Source of the DNA: Acidobacteriaceae bacterium
GTDB taxonomy: Bacteria; Acidobacteriota; Terriglobia; Terriglobales; Acidobacteriaceae
Length of the DNA: 64,000 nt
NCBI GenBank assembly: GCA_003170825.1
Contig: PMYL01000059.1
Span: 107,503-171,502, forward strand
Direction: 5' to 3'
Shown here: positions 42,707-51,190 of the stretch, one piece after another
Position numbering within the stretch: the first letter of the stretch is position 1
Layout: the number at the start of each line of letters is the position of its first letter
Notes under the pieces: generated by a model
The model's database searches: none
Seen by the model: only the letters and a program-made list of their open reading frames with translations
Told to the model about the DNA's origin: nothing
Translations under genes and position numbers: made by a program

Positions 42707-44639
42707 AAGGCGTACATCCGGATGGCAGGGCGCCAGCCTTGTCGCCATCACGTATGTCTATTTCCTGATCTTTGCGCAGTTTGCCTTTCTCAAGCGGCTC
42801 GCTAGCCTCGGCGTTGCCGGCGCACACTTGACCTCCGTGATGGCGGCGATGGCCGTCGGCGGAATTCTGCTTAGCTTGCTTGCGCCGCGGCTGAGCCTCT
42901 GGCCCTCGCCAAACCTGCGGCTCCGCGTTGGACTCAGTGCTTCGTGTGCGGCGGCGTTCCTTTCGCTTCTTCCGCTCGGCCTCGTCGCGAGCATGGCTGT
43001 TTCGTTCCTGATTGGCGCCGGGCTGGGCCTGCTCACCGTCACGCTTGTCACTCACCTGCGCCAATGGACGGGCAATCGGTTTCCGCTTCTGCTTGTCGGC
43101 CTGGGCACCGGCGTAGGCTATCTTGTCTGCAACCTTCCCCCATTCTTCACTGCCTCCGCAGAGGTACAGGCCGCAACGGCAGGCGTGTTGTGTCTCGCTG
43201 GAATCTTAGTAACTCTGAGGCCAACGCGTATAACTCCAGAAGATGCGGAGATTCCTCCGCAACCTGCTGTCTCATTTCTCCGCGTGCTGGCTTGCTTCAC
43301 GGCGCTAGTCTGGCTCGATTCCGCAGCTTTCTTTATCATTCAGAACACTCCAGAGTTGAAGGCCGGAACATGGGAGGGATCGGCTCACCTCTGGGCAAAC
43401 GGTTTGATTCATCTTGCAGCAGCACTTGCAAGCGCATGGTTCCTGCGCCGCCGGGGTCTCTCGTTTGTTCTCTCTGTCGCGTTTCTCGCGCTTGGCTTCG
43501 CATGCCTGCTCCTGCTCGATCCCGGTCGCGCCCTTCTGGCATCTGTCTTTTATCCCATTGGCGTCTCGCTTTACTCGGTTGCACTTATCGCCTATCCCGC
43601 GCTTCTTGGCGCGGCCACTTCCACTGCGGAGCGTGGCCGCCAGGCCGGATGGCTCTACGCCATTGCCGGCTGGTCCGGCTCCGCCCTGGGAATCGGCATG
43701 GGCCAAAACCTCGGTTATGTTCCGCCGCTGTTTGTGCTGGCGGCAGGAGCCGTCATCCTACTGCCCCCGCTGCTCAAGTTTCTGCTGCAACGCAAGCGCG
43801 AACTGGCGTTGACCGTCGCCATGCTTCTGGCGGCCTTCTATCTTGATCGCATTCTTCTTGCCGTGCGCATCTCTCCGCCGCTGTCGCAGGTCGAGCGGGG
43901 CCGGCGGGTATACATCTCTGAAGGCTGCATCAACTGCCACTCCCAATTTGTGCGCCCGAACTCACCGGATGTTTTGATGTGGGGTCCGGCTGAGCCCCTT
44001 CAAGAGCTTCGGCAAGAGCAGCCGCCACTGATCGGAAATCGCCGTCAAGGACCCGATCTGGCTGAGGTAGGCAACCGCCGTTCCCCGTTGTGGCTCAGAG
44101 CCCATTTCTGCGATCCGTCCGAGGTCAGCGGCGCCTCCATCATGCCCTCGTATGCATTTCTCTTCCGTGACCGGAGGGGCGATGATCTAGTAGCCTATCT
44201 TCTGAGTCTCAAGACCGCCGGCGCCGAACAGCATCAAACTGCGGAGAGGCTTTGGTATCCCTCCTCTTCCGCCGTCGCTCAGGCCAATGCCAACGACGGT
44301 GAACGGCTCTTTCGCCGTCACTGCGCCACATGCCACAGCGCCGGCGGGCGTACGCGCCTGATCTGGCAAACCAACTTCAAGAGGCTGCCTCCCGATCTTG
44401 CGGTTGGGCCATTCTTCTATCTGCCCCCTTCGGGTCCGGCCGCTGAGCGCATCCATCGCCTTGCGCAGATCGCCAGGTTCGGAGTTCCCGGAACCGATAT
44501 GCCCGGACATGAATACCTGTCCGACAACGACATTGCCTCCATCTCCCTATGGCCGCCATCTCCCTATGGTTGTCGGAACAGATCAGGCAACCGAGTCAAA
44601 ACCCATAAGTACACCACCCCAAAAGGAGACAAACCATGA
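42693..44639 (+). CDS. Fusion of MFS-like membrane domain, CcoO-like monoheme domain and cytochrome c
   Basis: A 648-residue protein. Residues 1-390 form a twelve-segment bundle resembling major facilitator transporters. A haem site follows at about 411 in GRRVYISEGCINCHSQFVRPN, the hallmark of cbb3 subunit CcoO (YIxEGCxxCHSQxxRP), with GPDLAEVGNRRSPLWLRAHF and MPSYAFLF as in CcoO. A second haem site, CATCH near 545, belongs to a CcoP-like cytochrome. After SISLW (about 44550) the frame is altered by a 17-base duplication; the older ending LSEQIRQPSQNP with stop at 44606-44608 is still readable in another frame. Electron-entry subunit for the cbb3-like protein is the likeliest role. Confidence 0.75.
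   Translation: MLRGERRTSGWQGASLVAITYVYFLIFAQFAFLKRLASLGVAGAHLTSVMAAMAVGGILLSLLAPRLSLWPSPNLRLRVGLSASCAAAFLSLLPLGLVASMAVSFLIGAGLGLLTVTLVTHLRQWTGNRFPLLLVGLGTGVGYLVCNLPPFFTASAEVQAATAGVLCLAGILVTLRPTRITPEDAEIPPQPAVSFLRVLACFTALVWLDSAAFFIIQNTPELKAGTWEGSAHLWANGLIHLAAALASAWFLRRRGLSFVLSVAFLALGFACLLLLDPGRALLASVFYPIGVSLYSVALIAYPALLGAATSTAERGRQAGWLYAIAGWSGSALGIGMGQNLGYVPPLFVLAAGAVILLPPLLKFLLQRKRELALTVAMLLAAFYLDRILLAVRISPPLSQVERGRRVYISEGCINCHSQFVRPNSPDVLMWGPAEPLQELRQEQPPLIGNRRQGPDLAEVGNRRSPLWLRAHFCDPSEVSGASIMPSYAFLFRDRRGDDLVAYLLSLKTAGAEQHQTAERLWYPSSSAVAQANANDGERLFRRHCATCHSAGGRTRLIWQTNFKRLPPDLAVGPFFYLPPSGPAAERIHRLAQIARFGVPGTDMPGHEYLSDNDIASISLWPPSPYGCRNRSGNRVKTHKYTTPKGDKP
44539..44569 (+). repeat. 17-base-offset direct duplication that shifts the reading frame
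   Basis: CCATCTCCCTATGG occurs at 44539-44552 and again at 44556-44569, three bases apart. Removing one 17-base unit restores a C-terminus ISLWLSEQIRQPSQNP followed by TAA. With the duplication the frame runs 11 codons further and its stop overlaps the yceI ATG. A recent slippage event or an assembly error would both leave this pattern. Confidence 0.85.
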
Positions 44640-45214
44640 AGACCATCGCACAATCTCTGATCCTCGCGCTCCCGCTGATTCTCGCCCCGGTTGCGTTCGC
44701 CCAGCATCAGACCTTCACCGTAAATCCGGATTCAAGCCATGTCGCCTTTTCCCTGGGCGGAAACGCGCACCACGTGGATGGAACCTTCCATGTGCAGAGC
44801 GGTTCGATCGACTTTGACCGCAGCGCGCAGACGATCTCAGGATCTGTCGTCGTAGCCGCGGGCAGCGGTAGCAGCGGCGATCAAAGCCGGGATAAGAAGA
44901 TGAACTCCGACGTGCTGGACGTAGCCCATTTCGCCGATGTGTCCTTTGTTCCCAAAAGCTATCAAGGAACCATCGCGGCATCGGGCGATTCCACTATTCA
45001 GGTCAATGGTGTCTTCACCCTTCATGGCGCTCCGCATGACCTGACGGTTCCCATGCAGATTCATATCGACGGAGCAACCCTCACGGCCAAGACGCACTTC
45101 ACGGTTCCATACGTCCAGTGGGGTTTGAAGGACCCAAGCATCTTCATCCTCAAGGTTGCCAAAGAGGTTGACATCGACCTCACGCTGGAAGGGCGTCTGT
45201 CCTCTTCGAATTAA
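44636..45214 (+). CDS. yceI: YceI-family periplasmic polyisoprenoid-binding protein
   Basis: A 192-residue YceI protein. Signal peptide with cleavage after AFA (residue 22), then the lipocalin-like beta-barrel with the family motifs DSSHVAFSLGGNAHHVDGTF, the DVLDVAHFADVSFVPKS segment, VNGVFTLHGAPHDLTVPM and the closing strand KEVDIDLTLEG. Structures of the family hold polyisoprenoid chains such as quinone tails in the barrel. AAGGAG lies seven bases before ATG 44636. It ends an operon that begins with a polyprenyl diphosphate synthase, an unusually good match of maker and carrier. Confidence 0.92.
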   Translation: MKTIAQSLILALPLILAPVAFAQHQTFTVNPDSSHVAFSLGGNAHHVDGTFHVQSGSIDFDRSAQTISGSVVVAAGSGSSGDQSRDKKMNSDVLDVAHFADVSFVPKSYQGTIAASGDSTIQVNGVFTLHGAPHDLTVPMQIHIDGATLTAKTHFTVPYVQWGLKDPSIFILKVAKEVDIDLTLEGRLSSSN

Positions 45215-45409
45215 GGCAGCAGATCGCTCCATCGCCTGGCTGCCAGCATCCAGCGCACCCAGGCTTACCATATCTTTTCCGGTGAGCCTGGTTCCGCTGG
45301 AAAGCCAAGTGAGATGCAACCCCGTCTGCTTGTGAGGGCCGCGAAGAGCGCGGCTGCGCCAGAGAGAACAGGTCAACCTGCCCACGTCGCGGAACTTGAC
45401 ACATATGTT

Positions 45410-45496
45410 TGGTGCCCGGAGGGGGATTTGAACCCCCACGGCCTTGCGGCCTGCGGATTTTAAGTCCGCTGCGTCTGCCAGTTTCGCCATCCGGGC
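45410..45496 (-). tRNA. tRNA-Leu (anticodon TAA)
   Basis: The minus strand folds into a class II tRNA: acceptor GCCCGGA/TCCGGGC, TAA anticodon in the loop CTTAAAA between GCGGA and TCCGC, a long variable arm GCAGGCCGCAAGGCCGT, the T arm GGGGGTTCAAATCCCCC, and an encoded CCA (45410-45412). The long extra arm and anticodon identify leucine. Confidence 0.96.
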
Positions 45497-45646
45497 TGCG
45501 AAGGAATGGCCTGTACGCCTTATGGTACCTGAGGAGGCGGAGATGCTTCCACGGAATATGAGGTCCGCCAGTATCTTCGCCGGAACCGCAAGGAACCTGG
45601 CAAGCAGGCGCCTGCCGGACCGGCCCAAACCCTGGGCGAAAAGCGC

Positions 45647-45910
45647 CTACTGAGCCCTGCGGAAGCAGATGTTCTCGCCCTCCAGGCGGTACTCCGCTGA
45701 GCAGGCGTCGCCGCCGCAGATCATCGTCTCTCCGCCGCAAAGTTGACGGCGCGTAATGAGCCCCAGGGTCCCGCAACGAGGGCAGGACATTACGGCCACA
45801 AACGGGTTCTGCGCATGACCCAGCTTGGCCTGGTTTTCCAGCACGAAAACCGTTCCAGGGTCCATTTTTTCGGGAATCCATTCTTCCAGAAACTGCAAGT
45901 CGGTTGACAT
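45647..45910 (-). CDS. Small zinc-ribbon protein of unknown function
   Basis: An 87-residue protein with GGAGG six bases before ATG 45910. It carries a four-cysteine arrangement, CPRC near residue 43, CGGETMICGGDAC near 58-70, fitting a zinc ribbon. The first 40 residues contain many acidic and aromatic residues. No family name can be given. Alone on the minus strand between tRNA-Leu and the lytic transglycosylase gene. Confidence 0.6.
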   Translation of the reverse strand: MSTDLQFLEEWIPEKMDPGTVFVLENQAKLGHAQNPFVAVMSCPRCGTLGLITRRQLCGGETMICGGDACSAEYRLEGENICFRRAQ

Positions 45911-46132
45911 CGTGCCCTCCAGTGGGTTGATGTAACCGAGCCGCGTCCAATGCTTCGGGCCGGCTCCGTTGTGCAACAACAGCAGGCTGCGAATGGCATT
46001 CCGGAGGCTGGGGGACCACCGGACGAACTCAGTGTTGCCGGGGACGGGCAGGAAAGTCAACCGGAATCGAAACCGGGGAGTGTCGAGGGGGATTCCACAG
46101 CCCTCCACCCCCGCGACGAAGACCCCGCCGCG

Positions 46133-46155
46133 GCGGGCTGGAGACCCCAGCCCGC
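46133..46155 (-). terminator. Hairpin downstream of the lytic transglycosylase gene
   Basis: GCGGGCTGG/CCAGCCCGC form a perfect 9-bp stem with a five-base loop, 17 bases beyond the stop at 46172. There is no T-run on the minus strand, so termination efficiency is uncertain. Confidence 0.35.
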
Positions 46156-46171
46156 AATGGAAAACCTCCCC

Positions 46172-48547
46172 TTACCGGGAGGCCCCCAAGCCTGTTTTGC
46201 CCTGGGAACCGGCAAACTCGTCGATCGCCTTGTAGGTTTCCTCGTTGCGCAGGATGGCCTCGACGTACTCGCGCGTCTCGGTGAATGGAATGGATTCCAC
46301 AAACTCGTCGATGCCCTGGTAGGGGCCTGCGGACTGCCAGTCGGCCACGCGTTCATCGCCCGCGTCGTAGGCCGCCAAGGCATACTCCGTCACGCCGCCG
46401 AACTTGTCCAGAGTCTTGCGCAGATAGCGGGTTCCCAGGCGGATATTGGTGGCCGGGTCGAGCAGTTGGAAGGTCTCAAAGTGGCTGATTCCCTCCTCGC
46501 GCGCCATTGCCTTGCCCACCGATGGCAGCAACTGCATCAGGCCGTAGGCGTTGGCGTGGGAGATGGCCGAAGGGTTGAACTCCGACTCCTGGCGAATCAA
46601 TGAGGCCACCAGGTAGGGATCGAGGTTGTTCTTTGCCGAATCGGCCTTGATCGTCTCCCACCACTGCTCGGGGAAAAGTATCCGCCAATAGGCCAGCGGG
46701 ATGGACTTGATGGAAGCCGTTGCGGCGTAGGGGAGTGCCCGCTTCAGCGCCCGCATGGCGCGAAATGCCTCGCCATAGGAGGCATAAATCTGCGCCTCGG
46801 CCAGGGCGCTCCACGAAGCAGAGTCGGGATCGGCGGCAATCTCCTGCGCGATGTAGTCGTTCAACCCAGCATTGGCCAGCAGCCGCGCCTTGGCCAGGTG
46901 CGGGCTGTCGGCGGGAAAGCTCTCCTCCAGGGGAGGCACGGAGGGAGCCTCCAAGCGATCCAGTTGCGGCTGCGCCACCGGCTGCGCCCCCACTTGCGAA
47001 TCGCCCAGTTCGGCCAGCCGCTGCCGGGCCATTTGAGCATAAAAGAAGTGCTGGTAAGCGCGGACCAGGGCGCGGTAGTTGGCCGCGGCATTGGCCGGCT
47101 TGTGATCCTGCGTCTCATAAAGCCGCCCCCGCCAATAGATGGCGGAAACCGTCTCCCTGGCGCCGGGATAGAGCCGGATCTGCTCGTCGAACAGGCGCGA
47201 GGCGTCGGCGTAAAGCCCCTGACGGTAGCTGAGCCAGCCCGCCCGCCAGTGCGCCGCGGGGGCGTTGGTGTTCTCAGGAAAGTGAGTGGCAAGATAGCTA
47301 TAGTACTCGACCGCGGCCGGATACTCGCGGCGCAGCATGTACATGTTGCCGCTTGAGTAGAGCGCCTCAGCCAGCCAGGGACTGCGGGGGAAGTTCGCCT
47401 CCATCCGGGTAACGATCTGCTGCTGATAGTCCACGTCGTTCCGGTCCCGGGCCAGTTCCATCAACAGATACAGCCGCCGGGCGCCGTTTTCGTCGCGGGT
47501 GTCGGCCAGAGCCTCAACCTGGGCCGTGCTCAGCCGCTTCAGTTTCAGGTCGCAGGCAGCCTCGGCCACGGCGAATCCGTTGCGGGCCTGCGCATCCAGG
47601 CCGGCGCCGCGGGCCAAAGCGCGATATTGCTCGGCGGCCTCCGCGTAGTGTCCGGCGTTGTAGTAGGCATCGCCCAGGCTGCGCAACTCTGCCGTGGTCA
47701 GGGTCGACTCGGCGCCCATCGCCGTCAGCCTGGCGCGCGCAATCTCCGCCTCCGGGCTCAATGGGTGGCCCAGCAACAGCCGCTTGAAGATGCGCTCGGC
47801 CTCTTGTGCCTGCCCCAGCGTGAACGCCACCTGCCCCTGCGCAAGCTGGAAGCCGGGACGGCTCGCGGCATCGAGGCCGGCGGCTTGTGCCAGCGCCTGC
47901 TGCGCGCCCGCGGCATTGCCCAAGGCCAGCAGCACGTTGGCCTCCAGTTCAGGCGCGTGGACATTGAAGATGCTGTCGGGATAGCGGCCTGTGAAGCCGT
48001 GCAGCAAAGCTTCGGCGGCTGCGTCGTTGCCGGCTTCATGGTTGGCCTCGGCGCCCAGAAAGTCCGCGTAGTCGGCCAGCACATCGCCGGCCAGGCGCGC
48101 CTGGCGCAGGCTTTCTGCGGCCTCGGCGTAGCGCTTGTCCACCAGATAGGCATGCCCCAGCGCCAGATAAGCGGCGGCCGCTGCCTCTCCGTTGTGCTTG
48201 TGCGCATATTTGGTTACGCCCGCATAGGCGGCAGGCGTGCGCATGGTGGCCAGTTGCTGGGCCATGGGGCGCAGCTCGGTCGAGGCCACAAACGCCCGCT
48301 TGATCCGCGCCGTTCGCGCGCGCCGAGCCGCCTTGGCCTTTGGGCTTGAGGGCTTTTTGGCCTTCTTGCCCGCCTTGGCCGGTTTTGTCGTCTTTTTCGC
48401 CTTGGCTGCGGCGGAACCTTGCGGCTGCGCCGACGAATTGCCGGAGGTTTGAGCGGGAACGAGAGCCACCGCCATCAGCACGGCCAGAGCGCCGGCCAGC
48501 AATCGAGCCAGCCGCGGAATGTGAGTTGGGGAAGTCACGACCCTCAT
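46172..48547 (-). CDS. slt: Soluble lytic murein transglycosylase (Slt70-like)
   Basis: A 791-residue exported protein. A signal peptide is followed by a lysine/alanine-rich linker (residues 40-85). A long superhelical region of TPR-like helices covers about 90-600, as in Slt70. The C-terminal SLT domain has the catalytic glutamate in LIRQESEFNPSAISHANAYGLMQL near residue 653, and NIRLGTRYLRKTLDKFGGVTEYALAAYDAG. It cleaves peptidoglycan with formation of 1,6-anhydromuramic ends. The linker rich in KKAKK is unusual. The nearest gene on the left is a zinc-ribbon protein; no operon seen. Confidence 0.92.
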   Translation of the reverse strand: MRVVTSPTHIPRLARLLAGALAVLMAVALVPAQTSGNSSAQPQGSAAAKAKKTTKPAKAGKKAKKPSSPKAKAARRARTARIKRAFVASTELRPMAQQLATMRTPAAYAGVTKYAHKHNGEAAAAAYLALGHAYLVDKRYAEAAESLRQARLAGDVLADYADFLGAEANHEAGNDAAAEALLHGFTGRYPDSIFNVHAPELEANVLLALGNAAGAQQALAQAAGLDAASRPGFQLAQGQVAFTLGQAQEAERIFKRLLLGHPLSPEAEIARARLTAMGAESTLTTAELRSLGDAYYNAGHYAEAAEQYRALARGAGLDAQARNGFAVAEAACDLKLKRLSTAQVEALADTRDENGARRLYLLMELARDRNDVDYQQQIVTRMEANFPRSPWLAEALYSSGNMYMLRREYPAAVEYYSYLATHFPENTNAPAAHWRAGWLSYRQGLYADASRLFDEQIRLYPGARETVSAIYWRGRLYETQDHKPANAAANYRALVRAYQHFFYAQMARQRLAELGDSQVGAQPVAQPQLDRLEAPSVPPLEESFPADSPHLAKARLLANAGLNDYIAQEIAADPDSASWSALAEAQIYASYGEAFRAMRALKRALPYAATASIKSIPLAYWRILFPEQWWETIKADSAKNNLDPYLVASLIRQESEFNPSAISHANAYGLMQLLPSVGKAMAREEGISHFETFQLLDPATNIRLGTRYLRKTLDKFGGVTEYALAAYDAGDERVADWQSAGPYQGIDEFVESIPFTETREYVEAILRNEETYKAIDEFAGSQGKTGLGASR

Positions 48548-48764
48548 CTCTTCACTCTAAGCTGCTTTCGCCAGCCGGTGTCCCACGGGAACCAGACGTG
48601 TTACCGCAAATTGCGCGAATCTGGCTCGGAGCACCCGCTCCGGTATTCCGGATGTCGAAACCCGCCTGGTTTGGTTCCCTGCCCCGCCATCCTTTACACT
48701 CATCTTTTGCGGACCTGATGCGATCGCCGTCAGCCGGTCCCAAGGAATTCCGCAACCAACCTCC

Positions 48765-49406
48765 ATGTCGACCATCCAACCTATTGCAGGAGAACTCGAG
48801 CCGCATCCCGACGTTGCCCTGGTCGACAGGGTGCGCGCCGGCGATGTCTCGGCCTACGATACGCTGGTCCGCAAATACGACCGGCAGATCTTCCGGATTG
48901 CGCAGCACATTACGCAAAACCGCGAGGATGCCGAGGACGTGATGCAGGACGCGTTCCTCAAGGCGTACCAAAAGCTCGGCCAGTTCCAGGGGAACTCGAA
49001 GTTTTACACATGGCTGGTTCGCATTGCAGTCAACGAAAGCCTGATGCGGCTGCGCAAGCGGCGCACCGGCAAAATGGTCTCGATCGACGAGGACGTCGAG
49101 ACCGAGGAAGGCAGCGTCCCACGCGATCTGGCCGACTGGGCGCCCGACCCGGAGCAGAATTACAAACAGGCCGAGTTGGCCGAGATTCTGCGCAAGACCA
49201 TTCAGGGGCTGCCCCAGGGGTTTCGTATCGTGTTTGTTTTGCGGGATGTGGAAGGGCTTTCGACCGAGGAGACAGCTGAGACGCTCGGCCTGAGCATTCC
49301 CGCTGTCAAGTCGCGCCTCTTGCGCGCCCGGCTGCAACTGCGCGAACGCCTGAGCCGTTACTTCCGCAGGAAAAAGGTTCCCGGAGAAGCGAGGAATGAA
49401 AAGTGA
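48765..49406 (+). CDS. ECF-type RNA polymerase sigma factor (sigma-E-like)
   Basis: A 213-residue sigma-70 family protein. Region 2 includes DTLVRKYDRQIFRIAQHITQNREDAEDVMQDAFLKAYQKL, and region 4 includes LPQGFRIVFVLRDVEGLSTEETAETLGLSIPAVKSRLLRARLQL. The organisation matches RpoE-type ECF sigma factors that respond to envelope or oxidative stress. Its stop overlaps the anti-sigma start by four bases. The acidic linker EDVETEEGSVPRDLADWAPDPE between the two regions is somewhat long. ATG 48765 has no strong Shine-Dalgarno. Confidence 0.95.
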   Translation: MSTIQPIAGELEPHPDVALVDRVRAGDVSAYDTLVRKYDRQIFRIAQHITQNREDAEDVMQDAFLKAYQKLGQFQGNSKFYTWLVRIAVNESLMRLRKRRTGKMVSIDEDVETEEGSVPRDLADWAPDPEQNYKQAELAEILRKTIQGLPQGFRIVFVLRDVEGLSTEETAETLGLSIPAVKSRLLRARLQLRERLSRYFRRKKVPGEARNEK

Positions 49407-49639
49407 CCTGCACTGAGTTTCTCGCCCTTCTCGACGACCTGATCGACGACGCGGTGACCGCCGAGACGCGCGCCGAGCTGCAACAGCACCTGGGGCGCTG
49501 CGGCCACTGCGAGGTCATCCTCAACACCACGCGCAAGACCATCGAAATCTACCGTTCCCACGAGATCTACGACCTGCCCGCCGGCCTCCGCGAGCGCCTC
49601 CACGCCGCCATCATGGCCCGCTGCAAGAAGGGCTGCTGA
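49403..49639 (+). CDS. Small zinc-binding anti-sigma factor (ZAS family)
   Basis: A 78-residue protein overlapping the sigma factor gene by four bases (GTGA). It has the ZAS motif HLGRCGHC (HxxxCxxC) near residues 29-36, an upstream cysteine at residue 3, and a two-helix C-terminus ending RCKKGC. There is no membrane segment, unlike RseA-type anti-sigma factors, so it is cytoplasmic and could sense thiol oxidation or zinc loss as RsrA does. It should hold the cognate ECF sigma factor inactive. Sensing mode is inferred. Confidence 0.85.
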   Translation: MTCTEFLALLDDLIDDAVTAETRAELQQHLGRCGHCEVILNTTRKTIEIYRSHEIYDLPAGLRERLHAAIMARCKKGC

Positions 49640-49794
49640 CCGCCTCGTTTTTTCGCCTTTTTCCCAAGGCAACAGTACCGTGCCCCATCCTTTCCGCTTT
49701 TTATTGCGGAAAGGGTGGGATACCATACCGTTCGATATTCAAGCCGAAGGCCGCTGGCCCCACCCCCGCCGCATGATTTACCCTCAAACTCGGT

Positions 49795-50496
49795 ATGAAA
49801 CTCAACCACGCACTTCTCATTCCCGCCCTCACCGTGGCCTTTGCCGCCTCGGCATACGCCCAAACGTCTTCTAAACCGGCCGAGGTCCTGCCCGACGCGC
49901 CCGCTGCCACCGACGCCGCCCTTGTTCATCCCAACGGGCCAACTGTGGTCATGGATACCTCCATGGGCCGCATCACCTGCCAGTTCTATCAGAAGCAGGC
50001 GCCCAAGGCGGTCGCCAACTTCATCGGCCTGGCCGAGGGCACAAAAGACTGGACCGATCCTAAAACCAAACAGAAACAGCACAACAAGCGCTACTACGAC
50101 GGCACCGTCTTCCATCGCGTCATTCCCGGGTTCATGATTCAGGGCGGCGATCCCACCGGCACGGGGATGGGCGACCCCGGCTACGCCTTCGTGGATGAGA
50201 CCGATCCGAATCTGAACTTCGACCAGCCCGGCCGTCTGGCCATGGCCAACTCCGGCCCCAATACCAATGGAAGCCAGTTCTTCATCACCGAGCATGCCTA
50301 CGACTCGCTCAACCAGCACTACACCCTCTTCGGCCAGTGCGGCGAGTCCAGCGTTCTGGTGGTCAAGACCATCGCCCGCGTCCAGCGCGATGGCAACGAC
50401 AAGCCGCTCACCCCCGTAGTGCTCAAAAAGGTCACCATCGTGAGGGAAGGCCAACCACTGCCGCCCTCACCGGTCGCCGCCGCGCCTAAACCGTAA
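49795..50496 (+). CDS. Periplasmic cyclophilin-type peptidyl-prolyl isomerase
   Basis: A 233-residue protein: signal peptide (cut after AYA, residue 22), short linker, then a cyclophilin domain with VFHRVIPGFMIQGGDPTGTG, the ANSGPNTNGSQFFIT block holding the Arg/Gln catalytic surface, and the closing VLKKVTI strand. It speeds proline isomerisation in the periplasm. The C-terminus is a proline-rich tail. A second, cytosolic paralogue follows directly, so this is a tandem duplication with different destinations. Confidence 0.94.
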   Translation: MKLNHALLIPALTVAFAASAYAQTSSKPAEVLPDAPAATDAALVHPNGPTVVMDTSMGRITCQFYQKQAPKAVANFIGLAEGTKDWTDPKTKQKQHNKRYYDGTVFHRVIPGFMIQGGDPTGTGMGDPGYAFVDETDPNLNFDQPGRLAMANSGPNTNGSQFFITEHAYDSLNQHYTLFGQCGESSVLVVKTIARVQRDGNDKPLTPVVLKKVTIVREGQPLPPSPVAAAPKP

Positions 50497-50575
50497 TTCG
50501 CAACTCAGCCGGGTGCCCCAGATCTCCTCCGCCGCGGCGGAGAGACCTGGGAAACCTCGAAAACCAGGAGTCTTC

Positions 50576-51106
50576 ATGGCACTCGCAGCAGGAACCTACG
50601 CCGTCTTCTCGACCACCGAAGGCAAGATCACCGTCCGCCTCTTCGAGGCCGACGCGCCCATCACCGTCGCCAACTTCATTGCTCTGGCCGAAGGCGCAAA
50701 AGAGTGGACACACCCCACCACCCGCGCCAAGTCCACCAGCAAGCTCTACGACGGAACCATCTTCCACCGCGTCATTCCCGACTTCATGATCCAGGGCGGC
50801 GACCCCGCCGGCACCGGCATGGGTGGCCCCGGCTACCGCTTTGAGGACGAGATCAAGGGCGCTCCGCACAAGTTCGACAAGCCCGGCAAACTGGCCATGG
50901 CCAACTCCGGTCCCGGAACCAACGGCTGCCAGTTCTTCATCACGGTGGCCCCCACTCCCTGGCTCACCGGCAACCACACCATCTTCGGCGAGGTGGTCGT
51001 AGGCCAGGAGATCGTCACCAAAATCTCCCTCGTTCCCCGCGGCGGCCAGGACAAGCCCCAAAAGCCCGTGGTCCTCGAGTCGGTCGTTATCGAGCGCGTC
51101 AGCTAA
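50576..51106 (+). CDS. Cytoplasmic cyclophilin-type peptidyl-prolyl isomerase
   Basis: A 176-residue cyclophilin without signal peptide, with IFHRVIPDFMIQGGDPAGTG and ANSGPGTNGCQFFIT. ATG 50576 is chosen for AGGAG five bases upstream. It closely resembles the exported paralogue 80 bases upstream and therefore serves the cytoplasm. A strong hairpin terminator lies 21 bases downstream. Confidence 0.94.
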   Translation: MALAAGTYAVFSTTEGKITVRLFEADAPITVANFIALAEGAKEWTHPTTRAKSTSKLYDGTIFHRVIPDFMIQGGDPAGTGMGGPGYRFEDEIKGAPHKFDKPGKLAMANSGPGTNGCQFFITVAPTPWLTGNHTIFGEVVVGQEIVTKISLVPRGGQDKPQKPVVLESVVIERVS

Positions 51107-51126
51107 GCCGGTTATCGAATCAATGG

Positions 51127-51157
51127 CCGGAAGCCGCGCGGACTGCGCGGCTTCCGG
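51127..51157. terminator. Bidirectional terminator hairpin between cyclophilin and TonB receptor genes
   Basis: A perfect 13-bp stem CCGGAAGCCGCGC/GCGCGGCTTCCGG with a five-base loop is followed on the plus strand by GCTTTAT. It lies between two convergent genes and could end transcription from both. Confidence 0.7.
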
Positions 51158-51190
51158 GCTTTATGGGTCTCGTAAGTTAGCGTACATGCC

